NCBI RefSeq assembly: GCF_013870515.1
Contig: NZ_JACBXA010000002.1
Location: forward strand, 52,967-116,966
Length of the DNA: 64,000 nucleotides
Reading direction: 5' to 3'
Origin: Streptomyces albidus (ex Kaewkla and Franco 2022)
GTDB taxonomy: Bacteria; Actinomycetota; Actinomycetes; Streptomycetales; Streptomycetaceae
A program made the translations under genes and the position numbers. The stretch's first letter is position 1; each line of letters starts with the position of its first letter. Under the pieces are notes generated by a model that worked only from the letters and a program-made list of their open reading frames with translations, searched no databases and had not been told where the DNA came from. Below are positions 17,267 to 26,046 of this stretch, in pieces.

Positions 17267-19159
17267 CTACGCGCTTCGGCGCGAGCGCCATACCGCGCCC
17301 GCAGCCACGAGAAGTGACACGCCAGCGATGCTCCATGGAGCCCAGGTCTGCCAGGCGGAGTCGTGAGACTGCTCGGTGGAGGCTGCCGTACGGCCGGAGA
17401 CGCGGGCAGCGGAGTAGTCGGGCACCTTGGCCGGATCGCCGTAGTGGCCGGCCCGGTCGACGCTGGATCCGTCCGTCCAGCCGCCGCCGGTGTCGCAGTT
17501 CATCCGATCACGTGCGGATTCTGGCCCCCGCAGGCCCATCGGCCTGGAGCGCGCCGATGCGGTGCTGCCGTCGTTTTCCGAGGTGTCGCCGGTGCTGGGC
17601 TCGTGGAGGCCGCCATGGGCTCGTGACTTGGTGAGAATGTCGTCGAGCAGGTGGTTGCCGAGCTTGAGCCCGTCCAGTGCCTGCCTGTTGGTGTAGCTGG
17701 TGAGGATGTCCGCGCTCCGGTCGGCATCCGCCTCGGCTTTCTGCTGCACCTTCTTCCAGGCCTTGATCTGCTGGGCCTCGAACCCTTCGAAGGCGCCTGT
17801 CACACGTCCCAGATACAGACGCGGGCGGGCGCAGGTGGCGTACATGAGGCGCTTGAAGGTCTGGGTCGCCGACTCGGTCGCCTCCTGCTCGGCGTACTCG
17901 GGGTCGAGGTACTCGGACGAGGCGCCGGCAGTCATGTACCGGTGCTGGGTGTACTCGACCGGGAGCTTCCTGGTGCCGATCGCCACGGGTATGTAGGGCG
18001 CGGTCACGGCTGCTGTGGGTGCCATCCACAAAGTGGCGAGACGGGGGTCCGGGAGGTCGGGGTCGAGTTCGGCGACATGCCCGTAGCCCGACCGGTCGTC
18101 GGACCAGCGGGGGTCACGGACGATCCGCATCATGTCCTCCAGCCTCACCTTGCCCAGCCCGGCGAACTCCTTCTCCAGCGAGACCGGATTGCGGTACGGG
18201 GCCGGGTCCTTGGGGTCCGCGTTCTTGCCCACCGGGAAGGACTTCGTGGGGAACGGCTCCTGATAAACCTTCTGCAGATCGAAGACCTTGTCCTTCGACG
18301 GGTCGTACCAGCCCTTCTTCTCGGCGAACGACACGAGGTTCTTCGATGCCTTGAAGTCAGGGTTCTTGCCGTCCACGGCGTCGGTGGGGAATTCCTTGAT
18401 GTAGCCGGGGTACGAGACGCGGATGTCGTCGGGGCCAAGCCGTTCGGCCGCCCAGAGTCCCTTTCCTCCGGCGTATTCCACGAGAACCCAGCCCTCGTCG
18501 CCGTCCGCGAACAGGTGCGAGTTGCCGCCGTATGTGGTGTAACCGTGGGTGTCGATGAGTTCGCCGAGTATCTCCACCGCCTCGCGTGCCGAGCCGGCGC
18601 GTTCCATCGCGATTCTGGAGAGGTCGGAGTACTGCGGCCCGGTCTGGTCCTTCGGGGTCATGTCCAGCAATTCTTTACGGGAGTTGGACCAGACGTCCCG
18701 GGCGGCGACGCCCTTCTCGTTCAGACCTCCGTTGGTCAGGGGGGCCGGCATGCCGGTGAACTCGGAGTAGTTGGACGTGAGATAGCGGTAAGTGTGCCGG
18801 GCCTGCGGGATCTTGGTCGGCTTGCCAGGCATGTCGGCCTCGTCGGTGGCTCCGACGGTGATCTCGGAACCCTCGGGATGATGCTGGGCCGGCACGAGCT
18901 CCATCCAGTGGCTGGACGGTTCGTGCCCGAAGCCCCCGAGCATGGTGTGACCGGTCGACGAACGGTTCTTGCCGATGTAGGTCGCGAACGACTTGTCCGG
19001 CTGCCGAACTGCCTTCTGTCCCATTTCCGTCGACGTGTTGGATCTGGCGAACTCACGGTCCTCCGCCGAGGCCACAGACGGCGTGCCGAGTGCGGTGACC
19101 GCCAGAACGGAGGCGGCGAGAGCGGCCGCAGCGGCCGGGCGAGGCCGAGATCGAAGCAT
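17267..19159 (-). CDS. C69-type dipeptidase homologue with Cys-to-Ser change
   Basis: A 630-aa exported protein of the peptidase C69/U34 (Ntn hydrolase) family. It has a Sec signal (MLRSRPRPAAAAALAAS... cut near VASA) and the family blocks NYSEFTGMPAPLTNGGLNEKGVAARD, AMERAGSAREAVEILGELI and GNSHLFADGDEGWVLVEY. In standard C69 enzymes a Cys precedes T(T)xxVGK; here the aligned residue is Ser57 in KSFATYIGKN. So it may use Ser as nucleophile or be inactive. A C-terminal membrane helix (APWSIAGVSLLVAAGAVW) followed by RSRRSA anchors it on the cell surface. Single gene. Confidence 0.85.
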   Translation of the reverse strand: MLRSRPRPAAAAALAASVLAVTALGTPSVASAEDREFARSNTSTEMGQKAVRQPDKSFATYIGKNRSSTGHTMLGGFGHEPSSHWMELVPAQHHPEGSEITVGATDEADMPGKPTKIPQARHTYRYLTSNYSEFTGMPAPLTNGGLNEKGVAARDVWSNSRKELLDMTPKDQTGPQYSDLSRIAMERAGSAREAVEILGELIDTHGYTTYGGNSHLFADGDEGWVLVEYAGGKGLWAAERLGPDDIRVSYPGYIKEFPTDAVDGKNPDFKASKNLVSFAEKKGWYDPSKDKVFDLQKVYQEPFPTKSFPVGKNADPKDPAPYRNPVSLEKEFAGLGKVRLEDMMRIVRDPRWSDDRSGYGHVAELDPDLPDPRLATLWMAPTAAVTAPYIPVAIGTRKLPVEYTQHRYMTAGASSEYLDPEYAEQEATESATQTFKRLMYATCARPRLYLGRVTGAFEGFEAQQIKAWKKVQQKAEADADRSADILTSYTNRQALDGLKLGNHLLDDILTKSRAHGGLHEPSTGDTSENDGSTASARSRPMGLRGPESARDRMNCDTGGGWTDGSSVDRAGHYGDPAKVPDYSAARVSGRTAASTEQSHDSAWQTWAPWSIAGVSLLVAAGAVWRSRRSA

Positions 19160-19576
19160 GTTCTCCCCTGAGCGAGTGTCCTCGTCGCCACCATCAAGGA
19201 GTGGTCGTGACGGGCGCCCACCCTAAGTGCTGAACACGGCGTTGCGGCCCAGCGGTTCGGGCCCAGCGGTTCGCGCACCACCGGAAGTGCCCGTCGCTGT
19301 CGCCCAGGCCGAAGAGCCTGGTGAGTTCCACGAACGCCGTCGTGGTTCGCTCGGCTTCCGTCCGCAGCTACTCGGCTCGCATTCGGACCTTGGCCGCCAA
19401 CGGCTCTGCCTGCTCTGAGATCCCGCGGGGGAGACTCGGGGCGGCCAATGAGCGCACAGGAAGCATCCCAGCCCCGACAGCACCATCGCGCGGTGTTGCT
19501 CAACGGTTAACAGACGTTCGAGACCAGTGGCATGCCTGACAGCCAACGGATGTCACAGATCGAATCGTTGGAACGG
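19160..19576. other. Intergenic region, no gene seen
   Basis: About 420 bp upstream of the C69-type gene. CAGCGGTTCGGGCCCAGCGGTTCG near 19250 is a short direct repeat. No supported gene. Confidence 0.45.
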
Positions 19577-19614
19577 CGTTGGGCCCCCGCCGGCTTGACG
19601 GCGGGGGCCCAACG
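19577..19614 (-). terminator. Terminator hairpin after the beta-helix gene
   Basis: Perfect 16-bp arms (19577-19592 and 19599-19614) rich in G/C with a 6-nt loop, 11 bp past the stop of the 19626-20825 gene. Confidence 0.82.
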
Positions 19615-19625
19615 AATGGCCGAGG

Positions 19626-20825
19626 TCAGATGCAGATGTCCGGAGGATCTGCCTTCGAGCCAACGTTGTTGATCCAGGTGTTGTCTGTGCCGGCTGTGCC
19701 CTTGCCGGTGGTGTCGTCGCGGCAGTCGAGGCCGACGTCGCCGATGGCGGCGTTGCCCACGAGGCGGTTGTCGCCGTTGCCGAGGGCGAGGCTGATGCCG
19801 TCGCCCGCGTTGTTCCGGGTGATGTTCCCGGACAGGAGGGATTGAGTGAGGGAGTTCGTTGCCGCGCTGATGCCGTGAGTGTCTGTGGAGCCTGTGATGA
19901 CGTTGCCGACGATCGTGACGTCGGTGCTGGGTGGGCCGGCGAAGTCGGAGGCATTGGCCCGCAGACCTCGAGCGGCTCCCGTCACGTTGTTGGAAGTGAT
20001 CCCCAGCTCTGTGTTGTCAGGTCCGACGAAGATCGCGGAACCGGTGTTGGCGCGGGCGGTGTTCCTGGTCACGGTGACGTTGCTGGTCTCGAAGAGCGCC
20101 ACGAGGGAATCGTCTTCGGTGGAGTCGTTCGCCCGGACTCTGACATCGTCGACGTCCGCCACCGCACCTGTCAGAGTGATTCCGGAGGTGTTCTGGTCGA
20201 ACAAAGCATTCGATTCGATATCGGCGTTTTCCAGACCCTGATCCGAGTAGACCCCGTTCCCGGTCGCGGCACCTGCAGAATTGTTCTCGCGGATACAGTT
20301 CTGCTCGACGTCGGAGAGGCTGCTGCCGTCGGAGTTGAAATAGATCCCCAACACATTGTTCTGAACCCTGTTTTGACGAACCTGGTAGCCCGAGTGTGTA
20401 GCGTTCGTCAAGATTCCCGAACCGCTGGTATTTCCCCGAACGGTGAAGCGGGAGAATCTGACCCCGTCCGCGCCCAGCCGGACAGTGGCCGTCGCGTCGG
20501 GGTTCTCGATGATCGCGTGCGTGGTCGGATCGGGCGCCCCGGCTTGCCTGCACGCTGTTCCTGTGGGGTCGGCGACCGGCCCGACCAGCCGCAGATCTGG
20601 CTTGGTGGCGGGCACATCGACGGTTTCGTTGTACTCCCCGGCGCAGACTCTGATCTCGTCGCCTGCCGCAGCCGCGTTCACAGCATCCTGGATACTGTCG
20701 AAACCTGCATTCGTGCACTGCACTCCGTCGTCATCGACGGTCAGGACAGACTGGGCGTAGCTGGGTGCCGCCGGGAACACCGTAGCCACTGCCGCGAACG
20801 CGGCAACAAGAATCATCTTCTTCAT
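19626..20825 (-). CDS. Secreted right-handed parallel beta-helix protein
   Basis: A 399-aa exported protein. The ATG at 20825 follows AAGGAG and opens a signal peptide (MKKMILVAAFAAVATVFPAAPSYA). The mature part has the pectate-lyase-like start LTVDDDGVQCTNAGFDSIQDAVNAAAAGDEIRVCAGEY. Many NxI/NxV turns follow (GNTSGSGI, QNRVQNNVLGIYFNS, RNTARANTGSAIFV, SGNITRNNAGDGISL), the signature of parallel beta-helix coils. Paired Cys residues flank the ends. Catalytic residues of a specific polysaccharide lyase are not recognisable, so a carbohydrate-binding or surface role is equally likely. Confidence 0.86.
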   Translation of the reverse strand: MKKMILVAAFAAVATVFPAAPSYAQSVLTVDDDGVQCTNAGFDSIQDAVNAAAAGDEIRVCAGEYNETVDVPATKPDLRLVGPVADPTGTACRQAGAPDPTTHAIIENPDATATVRLGADGVRFSRFTVRGNTSGSGILTNATHSGYQVRQNRVQNNVLGIYFNSDGSSLSDVEQNCIRENNSAGAATGNGVYSDQGLENADIESNALFDQNTSGITLTGAVADVDDVRVRANDSTEDDSLVALFETSNVTVTRNTARANTGSAIFVGPDNTELGITSNNVTGAARGLRANASDFAGPPSTDVTIVGNVITGSTDTHGISAATNSLTQSLLSGNITRNNAGDGISLALGNGDNRLVGNAAIGDVGLDCRDDTTGKGTAGTDNTWINNVGSKADPPDICI

Positions 20826-21273
20826 GGCCTTCTCCTTGGACTCGGCGAATACCGCAGTGCAGTCGCACAGTCGGTCAGGCTGCCTTTGAGTCGACGATCC
20901 GAGCCTCTGGAACAGCGCAGATTGCATTCGCTAGACGTCATCAGTTAGGCAGACCGCACGGAGAGCGAACAAGTAGCGCGGAGGGGCGTACGGGGTCCCG
21001 GGAACGGGACTGGAAAGCGCCGACGCGTGCGGGTACGGGCATGAGCCAGCACCCACTTCCACCAGCCTTCGCGTACGCCTCCGGTCGGCGCTCTGGGCAA
21101 GAGTGCGCAATGCCATGGCACTCAACAGCCCACCAACCCCGGGACTCGGCCTGTGTCAGCCTGCAGTTCAGTGTCGTCCGGGCACCCGATGAACGTTCCG
21201 GGGGCTTGTCTCTGAGCCGGACACGGCCATGGGCGGCGCCGGGCGGGTGTTGACGCGGGCCACCGGAGAATCC
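20826..21273. other. Intergenic region, no gene seen
   Basis: About 450 bp between the promoter side of the beta-helix gene and the 3' end of the LysE gene. Nothing coding is supported. Confidence 0.45.
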
Positions 21274-21918
21274 CTAGTCGGCACGGCCCGTCGCCGCAAC
21301 CGTCACGCCGAGGCCGATCATCGCGAAGCCGCCCGCACCTCCGACCATGGACAGGCGACGGTCCGAGCGTGCGAACCAGGAACGGGCCGCCGATGCTCCT
21401 AGGCCCCACAGCGTGTCCGTCATCATGCCGATGGCGACTGGGACCAGGCCCAACACCATCATCTGGACGGGAACATGGCCCGCAGCGTGATCCACGAACT
21501 GCGGCAGCACGGCCGCGAAGAAGATGATGCCCTTCGGGTTGGTGACCCCCACGAAGATGCCGTCCAGGATCGTGCGCAGATCGCTGCGCCGCTCACCCGC
21601 CGGAACCTCCATGTCCGCCGCGCGCATCTCTTTGCGGTGCCGGAACGCCTGGACGCCGAGGTAGATGAGATACGCCGCGCCGGCCAGCTTCGCGCCCATG
21701 AACACGGTCGCCGATCTCTCGACCAGCACGCCCAGGCCCCAAGCCACAGCCATCACCAGGAGGTACGAACCGACCAGGTTGCCCAGGACTGTCGCGAGCG
21801 CGGTCCGACGTCCGTGCGCGAGGGCTCTGCCGATCACGAACAGGACGCTCGGCCCCGGGATCACGATCACCAACAGCGACATCGCTGCGAACGCAAGAAG
21901 GCTCTCTACGGGCACCAT
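21274..21918 (-). CDS. LysE family amino acid exporter
   Basis: A 214-aa inner-membrane exporter of the LysE/RhtB family, which moves amino acids or derivatives out of the cell. It has the family N-terminus (LLAFAAMSLLVIVIPGPSVLFVIGRAL) with the conserved PGP motif, then GRRTALATVLGNLVGSYLL and AAYLIYLGVQAFRHR. Six hydrophobic segments are visible. VTNPKGIIFFAAVLPQFV is the conserved central block. The start at 21918 fits the family length. Single gene with no adjacent regulator. Confidence 0.92.
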   Translation of the reverse strand: MVPVESLLAFAAMSLLVIVIPGPSVLFVIGRALAHGRRTALATVLGNLVGSYLLVMAVAWGLGVLVERSATVFMGAKLAGAAYLIYLGVQAFRHRKEMRAADMEVPAGERRSDLRTILDGIFVGVTNPKGIIFFAAVLPQFVDHAAGHVPVQMMVLGLVPVAIGMMTDTLWGLGASAARSWFARSDRRLSMVGGAGGFAMIGLGVTVAATGRAD

Positions 21919-22248
21919 GTAGCCCTCACCTCCGGGATTGCTTGTTCAGGGCCATGCAAACAGACCCCGGACCGTCCGCTCTAGGCGCGTGCACGTGCCT
22001 GCATCATCAGGCGGACGACCGCTGACCGTGCATGCAGCCGACGCCGTCCGGGCTCCACCGGTCCGAAGCGCGAAGGGGCGTGTGGCTGCGGGGTCAGTCG
22101 GGAAGTGTGGCGACTCTTCGGCCCTGGGTGATGCCCCGGTGAATCGAGGTCTTCTCGTCGTCGGCGCGGGTTGAGCAGGACGACGATCGTGTGCCCTGGT
22201 CTTCCCGGCTCGCCTCTGAAGAGCTCGCTGGGGGAGCGGCGCTGACTG
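21919..22248. other. Intergenic region, no gene seen
   Basis: About 330 bp upstream of lysE-like and downstream of the DUF1398 gene. No gene, clear hairpin or repeat is recognised. Confidence 0.45.
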
Positions 22249-22662
22249 TCAGATCTCGACGGTTGGGTACGTCTCGGTGTAGCTGTCACCGTCGGCGCCG
22301 TAGTAGGTGCAGGTCCGCGTATCCAAGTCGACGTCGTACCAGACCACGCCGGCGTCCCAGCAGCCCTGCACAAACTCGGGGAGGGTGGTCTGGCCCGCCT
22401 GGTCCGCGCGCAGCGCTGCAATGAGCGCCCGGCGGTCGAATGTCGAGACGCCGACCATGCCCGTGACGAGGGGCTCGCCCTGGACGACGACAGGACCGGC
22501 TCCCGTCAGGTAGAGCATCGCGTTCGACGGGACGGCCATCTGGCAACGGGTGGCCCCGTATTGCCGCAGAGCCTCAGCCAGGTACGGGAAGCCGGCGACC
22601 TTGGGGCGTACGGCGGCTGCACGCTCCAGTGCGGCCCCCAGGTTCTTGATCGCGTAATTCAT
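22249..22662 (-). CDS. DUF1398 family protein
   Basis: A 137-aa protein of the DUF1398 family (function unknown). Conserved blocks: AIKNLGAALERAAAVRPKVAGFPYLAEALRQ, then a small beta sheet and a C-terminal GCWDAGVVWYDVDLDTRTCTYYG. The ATG at 22662 has GGAG 6 nt upstream; longer frames run into the shared promoter region. It is divergent from the MarR gene, with a palindromic element between, so it is likely the regulator's target. Confidence 0.83.
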   Translation of the reverse strand: MNYAIKNLGAALERAAAVRPKVAGFPYLAEALRQYGATRCQMAVPSNAMLYLTGAGPVVVQGEPLVTGMVGVSTFDRRALIAALRADQAGQTTLPEFVQGCWDAGVVWYDVDLDTRTCTYYGADGDSYTETYPTVEI

Positions 22663-22710
22663 GGACATCTCCAGGACGGCGTCGGCGCCGGGCGTGGTTC
22701 GCCGCGGCTG

Positions 22711-22749
22711 ATTGACAATAGATATACAGAATGACAATATGCTGTCAAT
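22711..22749. promoter_or_regulatory. Divergent promoter with MarR-type operator
   Basis: ATTGACA (22711-22717) and its inverse TGTCAAT (22743-22749) flank an AT-rich core, and TGACAATA occurs twice (22713 and 22732). Each arm is also a TTGACA -35 box for one direction: toward MarR, TTGACA-17-CAATAT; toward DUF1398, TTGACA-18-TATCTA. A regulator bound here would cover both promoters. Confidence 0.7.
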
Positions 22750-22776
22750 GTCAGAGTCGACCACGATGGAGTGCAC

Positions 22777-23232
22777 ATGGCTGATGAGATGGCCCTGCTG
22801 GTGGCTGACATCTACGAGGCAGCAGGTCTGCTGCGCCGGTCAGGGGAAGCCACCGCCGGGGCGGAAGGGCAGACACAGGCTCGGTGGCAGCTGTTGAGTG
22901 TCGTCTCCGAGAGTCCGCTCAGCGTGGCGCAGGCGGCCCGACGACTCGGCATCACTCGCCAAGGGGTACAGCGCGTCGCCAACGACCTCGTACGCGAAGA
23001 CCTTGCGGCCTTCCGGTCCAACCCGGATCACCGAAGCTCTCCGCTACTGGCACTCACTCCCGCCGGACAGGAGACCCTGAAGCGGATCACGACCCGAGCT
23101 GCTGAGGTCCACGAGTCGCTCACTGCAGGCATCCCGCCGAGCGAGATCACCGCTGCTCGCGCACTCCTGCGCCGCCTCATGGATCAGATGCGGCAGCACG
23201 AAGACGGAAGCAACTCTCGTCAGACCGAGTGA
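22777..23232 (+). CDS. MarR family transcriptional regulator
   Basis: A 151-aa winged-helix regulator. The helix-turn-helix is in LSVAQAARRLGITRQGVQRVANDLVREDL, followed by the wing (FRSNPDHRSSPLLALTPAGQETLKRI), as in MarR proteins. Dimerising helices are at both ends. The ATG at 22777 follows GGAG by 5 nt; a GTG at 22771 is the alternative. It is divergent from the DUF1398 gene and probably autoregulates through the operator at 22711-22749. The ligand is unknown. Confidence 0.9.
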   Translation: MADEMALLVADIYEAAGLLRRSGEATAGAEGQTQARWQLLSVVSESPLSVAQAARRLGITRQGVQRVANDLVREDLAAFRSNPDHRSSPLLALTPAGQETLKRITTRAAEVHESLTAGIPPSEITAARALLRRLMDQMRQHEDGSNSRQTE

Positions 23233-23430
23233 TCCCGGTCCAAGGGCACGAGGGCGATCTGTCCGCCTCTGTCGAGTCGGATGGCGACGAGCCCGTTTCG
23301 CCTGTGCCCGTCGGTGATCTGGACGTACGCGGCAAGGGTCAGGAAGAACATCATGTCGACGACCACCGCAGTGGTGGCCCCGTCTTCCCCCACCGGACGG
23401 GTTGGCGTCAAAGTTGGGCGTCAGACATGC

Positions 23431-23462
23431 AAAAGGGGCCTTCTCTCTTCGACGAGGCCCCT
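23431..23462 (-). terminator. Terminator downstream of the tRNA remnant A
   Basis: Arms of 8 bp (23434-23441 and 23455-23462), followed on the minus strand by TTTT. It directly follows the 3' end of the tRNA fragment at 23470. The sequence differs from the terminators of the other two fragments. Confidence 0.7.
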
Positions 23463-23469
23463 GATCTGC

Positions 23470-23504
23470 GTCGGGACGGCGGGAGTTGAACCCACGACCC
23501 CCAG
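23470..23504 (-). repeat. tRNA-Pro 3'-half remnant A (att-like)
   Basis: Read on the minus strand, CTGGGGGTC is followed directly by the T arm and acceptor 3' strand of a tRNA-Pro (GTGGGTTCAACTCCCGC, CGTCCCG, A). Compared with the copy at 57450 it has lost 8 bp between two GGGGTC repeats. The 5' half of the tRNA is absent. Likeness starts at the first base of the anticodon loop. Confidence 0.72.
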
Positions 23505-23598
23505 ATCAGAGTCTGATGGTTCGCAACGTTCGTGATCGCTCTGCTGGTTCGCTTCACGAAGCACCGTCGCCCGTCCGGTTCCCGTCGGGCCGGGCACA

Positions 23599-23637
23599 CG
23601 CCGAGGGCCGCGCACATGCCGTGCGCGGCCCTCGGCG
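23599..23637. terminator. Bidirectional-type terminator hairpin
   Basis: Perfect 17-bp inverted repeat (23599-23615 and 23621-23637) with a 5-nt loop, between convergent transcription units. Confidence 0.75.
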
Positions 23638-23700
23638 CGTGCGGACTCAGCCCTTCATGGAGCGAACCCGCATTGGACGGTCCCCGGGTGAACGGACGAA

Positions 23701-23731
23701 GGGTCGGGCACGCGCTTCACGTGCCCGACCC
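23701..23731 (-). terminator. Terminator hairpin after the M14 peptidase gene
   Basis: Perfect 12-bp arms (23701-23712 and 23720-23731) with a 7-nt loop, 24 bp beyond the stop of the M14 gene. Confidence 0.75.
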
Positions 23732-23754
23732 CCCCCGTCCGCGTTCCTGGCGAC

Positions 23755-25098
23755 TCACTCGTCCTTGCAGTACTTGCCTTCCTTGCCGATGGACCGGTAC
23801 ATGCAGTCGGCGTTCTCGATCAGCTGGAGCACCGCGTCCCGGTTGCGGCTCGTCTCGCGCTCGATGACGTCGTCGGGCGGGTAGAAGCCGCCGCCGCCCG
23901 CGTCCGTCGGGTACATCTCGAAGGTGTAGGCGAAGACCTTCTCCGTGCCCCACAGCCAGTCGTCGATCGACCCGTCCGTGATGTAGAGGTCGCTGGACTG
24001 CTCGGCGGTGTATTCGTTGCTCTTGCCCATCTTCTTGCCCACGGCCTCGAACGCGTCGTGGTCGTCCTGGGTGAGGCCCTCGGCGGTGTCGTCGTTGGTC
24101 CACCCGTAGGGCCAGAGGACCAGTTCGCTGTAGGTGTGGAAGTCGATGGCCGCCTTGATCTGCTGCTTGCCTCCGACCACACGGGAGCGTGCGAAGTCGG
24201 CGACGACCTTCACTTCCGGAGCGGACTCGCCGGCCTTGCCTCGGTAGGTCTCGTCGCCGGGATCGTCCGAGGAGCCGCCGCAGCAGCCGAACTTGAAGTC
24301 CCAGTTGCGGTTCAGGTCCGTGCCCACTTGATCGGAGCCGGAGTTGGGCTGCCGGTTCTTGCGCCAGCTCTCATAGGAACCGGACTTGATGTCGTACTCG
24401 CCGCCGTCCGGATTGAGGTCGGGGACGATCCAGATCTCGCGGCCGTCCACGGCCTTCTTTATCCGGTCGTCCGAGTCGTAGTCCTCGCCGAACTCACCCA
24501 TCAGGTAGAGCGCCATCTCGACGGTGAGGTGCTCGCGGGCGTGCTGGTGGTGGGTGAAGAGGACTTCGGGCTCGCCCTCGTCCTTCTTGACGTTGTCACT
24601 GATCTTGACGGCGATGATGTCGCGGTCCTCGTGGGACTTGCCGATGACCTTCTTGCTCATGATCTCGGGGTTCTGCTCGATGCGCTTGTCGATCGCCTTC
24701 ATCGCTTCGGCGTAGGTGTGATAGCCGGAGTCGTCGGGCGGGAAGTCGCCGGGCTTGCGGGCTTTTCCGCCTGTACGGGCAGGGGGCCCGGCCAGTTTCT
24801 TCAGTTTGTGCCCGAGCTTGCGCAACTTGCCGGCCTGGGCCGAGTCGGCGCTGACGACCACGGAGTGATCGTGGACTTCGTCCAGCGAGACGCCGGTGGC
24901 GGCGAGTGCCGTGCGGTCGGCGACGCTGGAGGGCCCATGGACCTCGTACTGCCTGATGTCCTCGTCCGCGGCTGTGTTGGACGGCCGGTCCGGGGGAGAG
25001 GCGGTGGCGTTCGCGGTGGCTATGAGCGCCCCCGTGAGAACCACTGCCAGCAGGGCGATGAGGGCTCTGGTCGGTTTTCGGAATATGCGAAGTCGCAT
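23755..25098 (-). CDS. Secreted zinc carboxypeptidase, peptidase family M14
   Basis: A 447-aa metallocarboxypeptidase, similar to Streptomyces griseus carboxypeptidase. The ATG at 25098 follows AGGAG and opens a signal peptide ([23 protein letters not shown]). A propeptide covers roughly residues 40-130. The catalytic domain holds HHQHAREH (zinc His and Glu), TDLNRNWDF (substrate-binding Asn-Arg), IDFHTYSE (third zinc ligand) and FAYTFEMYP (catalytic Glu). The length is complete. It probably feeds on peptides outside the cell. Single gene with its own terminator. Confidence 0.94.
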   Translation of the reverse strand: MRLRIFRKPTRALIALLAVVLTGALIATANATASPPDRPSNTAADEDIRQYEVHGPSSVADRTALAATGVSLDEVHDHSVVVSADSAQAGKLRKLGHKLKKLAGPPARTGGKARKPGDFPPDDSGYHTYAEAMKAIDKRIEQNPEIMSKKVIGKSHEDRDIIAVKISDNVKKDEGEPEVLFTHHQHAREHLTVEMALYLMGEFGEDYDSDDRIKKAVDGREIWIVPDLNPDGGEYDIKSGSYESWRKNRQPNSGSDQVGTDLNRNWDFKFGCCGGSSDDPGDETYRGKAGESAPEVKVVADFARSRVVGGKQQIKAAIDFHTYSELVLWPYGWTNDDTAEGLTQDDHDAFEAVGKKMGKSNEYTAEQSSDLYITDGSIDDWLWGTEKVFAYTFEMYPTDAGGGGFYPPDDVIERETSRNRDAVLQLIENADCMYRSIGKEGKYCKDE

Positions 25099-25278
25099 TG
25101 CAACTCCTGTATCGGGAGTGGGGGGTGCCCCGAAGCGCGCGGATGGCGTGCGCGCGCTTCGGGTCTGGCGATACGTGTCGTGCGTAGATCCTGACTCAGA
25201 ACAAGCTGTCGAGCAGCTTGTTCGGGGAACCGGCCGTCGAGCCCTGGGAGGACGCCTCCTCAAACGTGGCGAGACCGC
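25099..25278. other. Intergenic region
   Basis: Promoter side of the M14 gene. GCGCGCGGATGGCGTGCGCGCGC near 25135-25157 is a short inverted repeat. GAACAAGCTGTC...GCAGCTTGTTC at 25199-25225 is a perfect hairpin (GAACAAGCTG/CAGCTTGTTC). Confidence 0.5.
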
Positions 25279-25644
25279 TTGCCAGACCCCCGCGTTGCTC
25301 AACCATTCGGTGCGTACCTACGTGTGGGCGACCGCCCACCGCGCAGCAGGCGGCACCCCCTTCGCCCGGAACTCCTCTACGTTGCCGGGCTGTTCCACGA
25401 CATCGGGCTGTTTCCGGCATTCGACAGCCACACCGTCGCTCGCTTTCGAGGAGGCAGGCATCTCTCAGGTCTTCGGACCCGGCGCCGGGTGGCCGGCAGG
25501 GCGCCCCGAGCGCCTCTCGGAGGTGATCGCCCGCGCGATGCCGTCGGCGTGTAGGTGTCCACGGACCCCGAGGGACACCTGCTGACCCGCGCCACCGCCA
25601 CCGAGATCACCGGCAGGGACGCGAGCGTGCAACTGCGGATGTAG
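25279..25644 (+). pseudogene. HD-domain (cyanamide hydratase-like) pseudogene
   Basis: Fragments of one HD-type phosphohydrolase are spread over two reading frames. They read [19 protein letters not shown], then (shifted) ELLYVAGLFHDIGLFPAFDSHTV with the metal-binding HD pair, then (shifted back) FEEAGISQVFGPGAGWPAGRPERLSEVI, and finally PEGHLLTRATATEITGRDAS before TAG. The order and spacing match an intact HD protein, so at least three frameshifts have accumulated. The N-terminus is missing. It converges with the HAD pseudogene. Confidence 0.8.
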
Positions 25645-25649
25645 AGCTG

Positions 25650-26046
25650 GTCTGTTGGTGGTGACGACCGAGGTGGGCACGACAGTTGCCTCGATGCCGT
25701 GCGAGTCCAGATGGGGCAGCAGCGTCATGAACGTCTCGTCCTTGCGCCGCTCCATCTCGTGAACGCTGATCTCTTCCCGGCCGTCCAGCGCACAGCCTTC
25801 GACACGATCTGAATGCCCCGGGAAGCCAGCAGGTCGCGACCCCTGCCGGGACGCGGTTTGTCGTCGACGTGCGCGTAGTTGCCGTCAGGCGGGTAGGCCC
25901 CGGTCCTGACGGGTCGGCAGAATTTGACCGAACAGCTCGGCCCACGCGGGTCGGTGAACCGCGGGGTGGGTGTCAGGACGCCGTCGAGGTCTATGAGGAC
26001 GGTCTCGGATCCTGCCAAGGGTCGGGACGATCGGCGTGCTGCTCAT
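25650..26046 (-). pseudogene. Beta-phosphoglucomutase-like HAD hydrolase pseudogene
   Basis: Start ATG (26046) overlaps the stop of the permease gene (ATGA), so the gene once closed the sugar-transport operon. The reading frame breaks soon after: MSSTPIVPTL, then (shifted) VLIDLDGVLTPTP with the HAD nucleophile Asp, then YAHVDDKPRPGRGRDLLASRGIQ. After another shift comes EISVHEMERRKDETFMTLL, matching the conserved GxxNRKN region. The part after SVVTT is missing. Beta-phosphoglucomutase-like enzymes usually act in disaccharide phosphorolysis, which fits the neighbouring sugar importer. Confidence 0.78.

Larger units (their letters stand above)
23233..23754. other. Intergenic region with tRNA remnant and terminators
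   Basis: About 520 bp between the convergent MarR and M14 genes. It holds an att-like tRNA-Pro 3' fragment (23470-23504), a terminator belonging to it, and two more strong hairpins. No protein gene. Confidence 0.6.

Noticed and set aside
17177..17317. 46-codon frame with signal-peptide-like sequence
   Set aside because: No ribosome binding site, and its end overlaps the C69-type gene; kept only as a possible remnant.
17651..19171. Plus-strand frame of about 500 codons
   Set aside because: It is antisense to the C69-type gene, which has a signal peptide and clear family motifs.
24058..25194. Plus-strand frame of about 378 codons
   Set aside because: It is antisense to the M14 carboxypeptidase.
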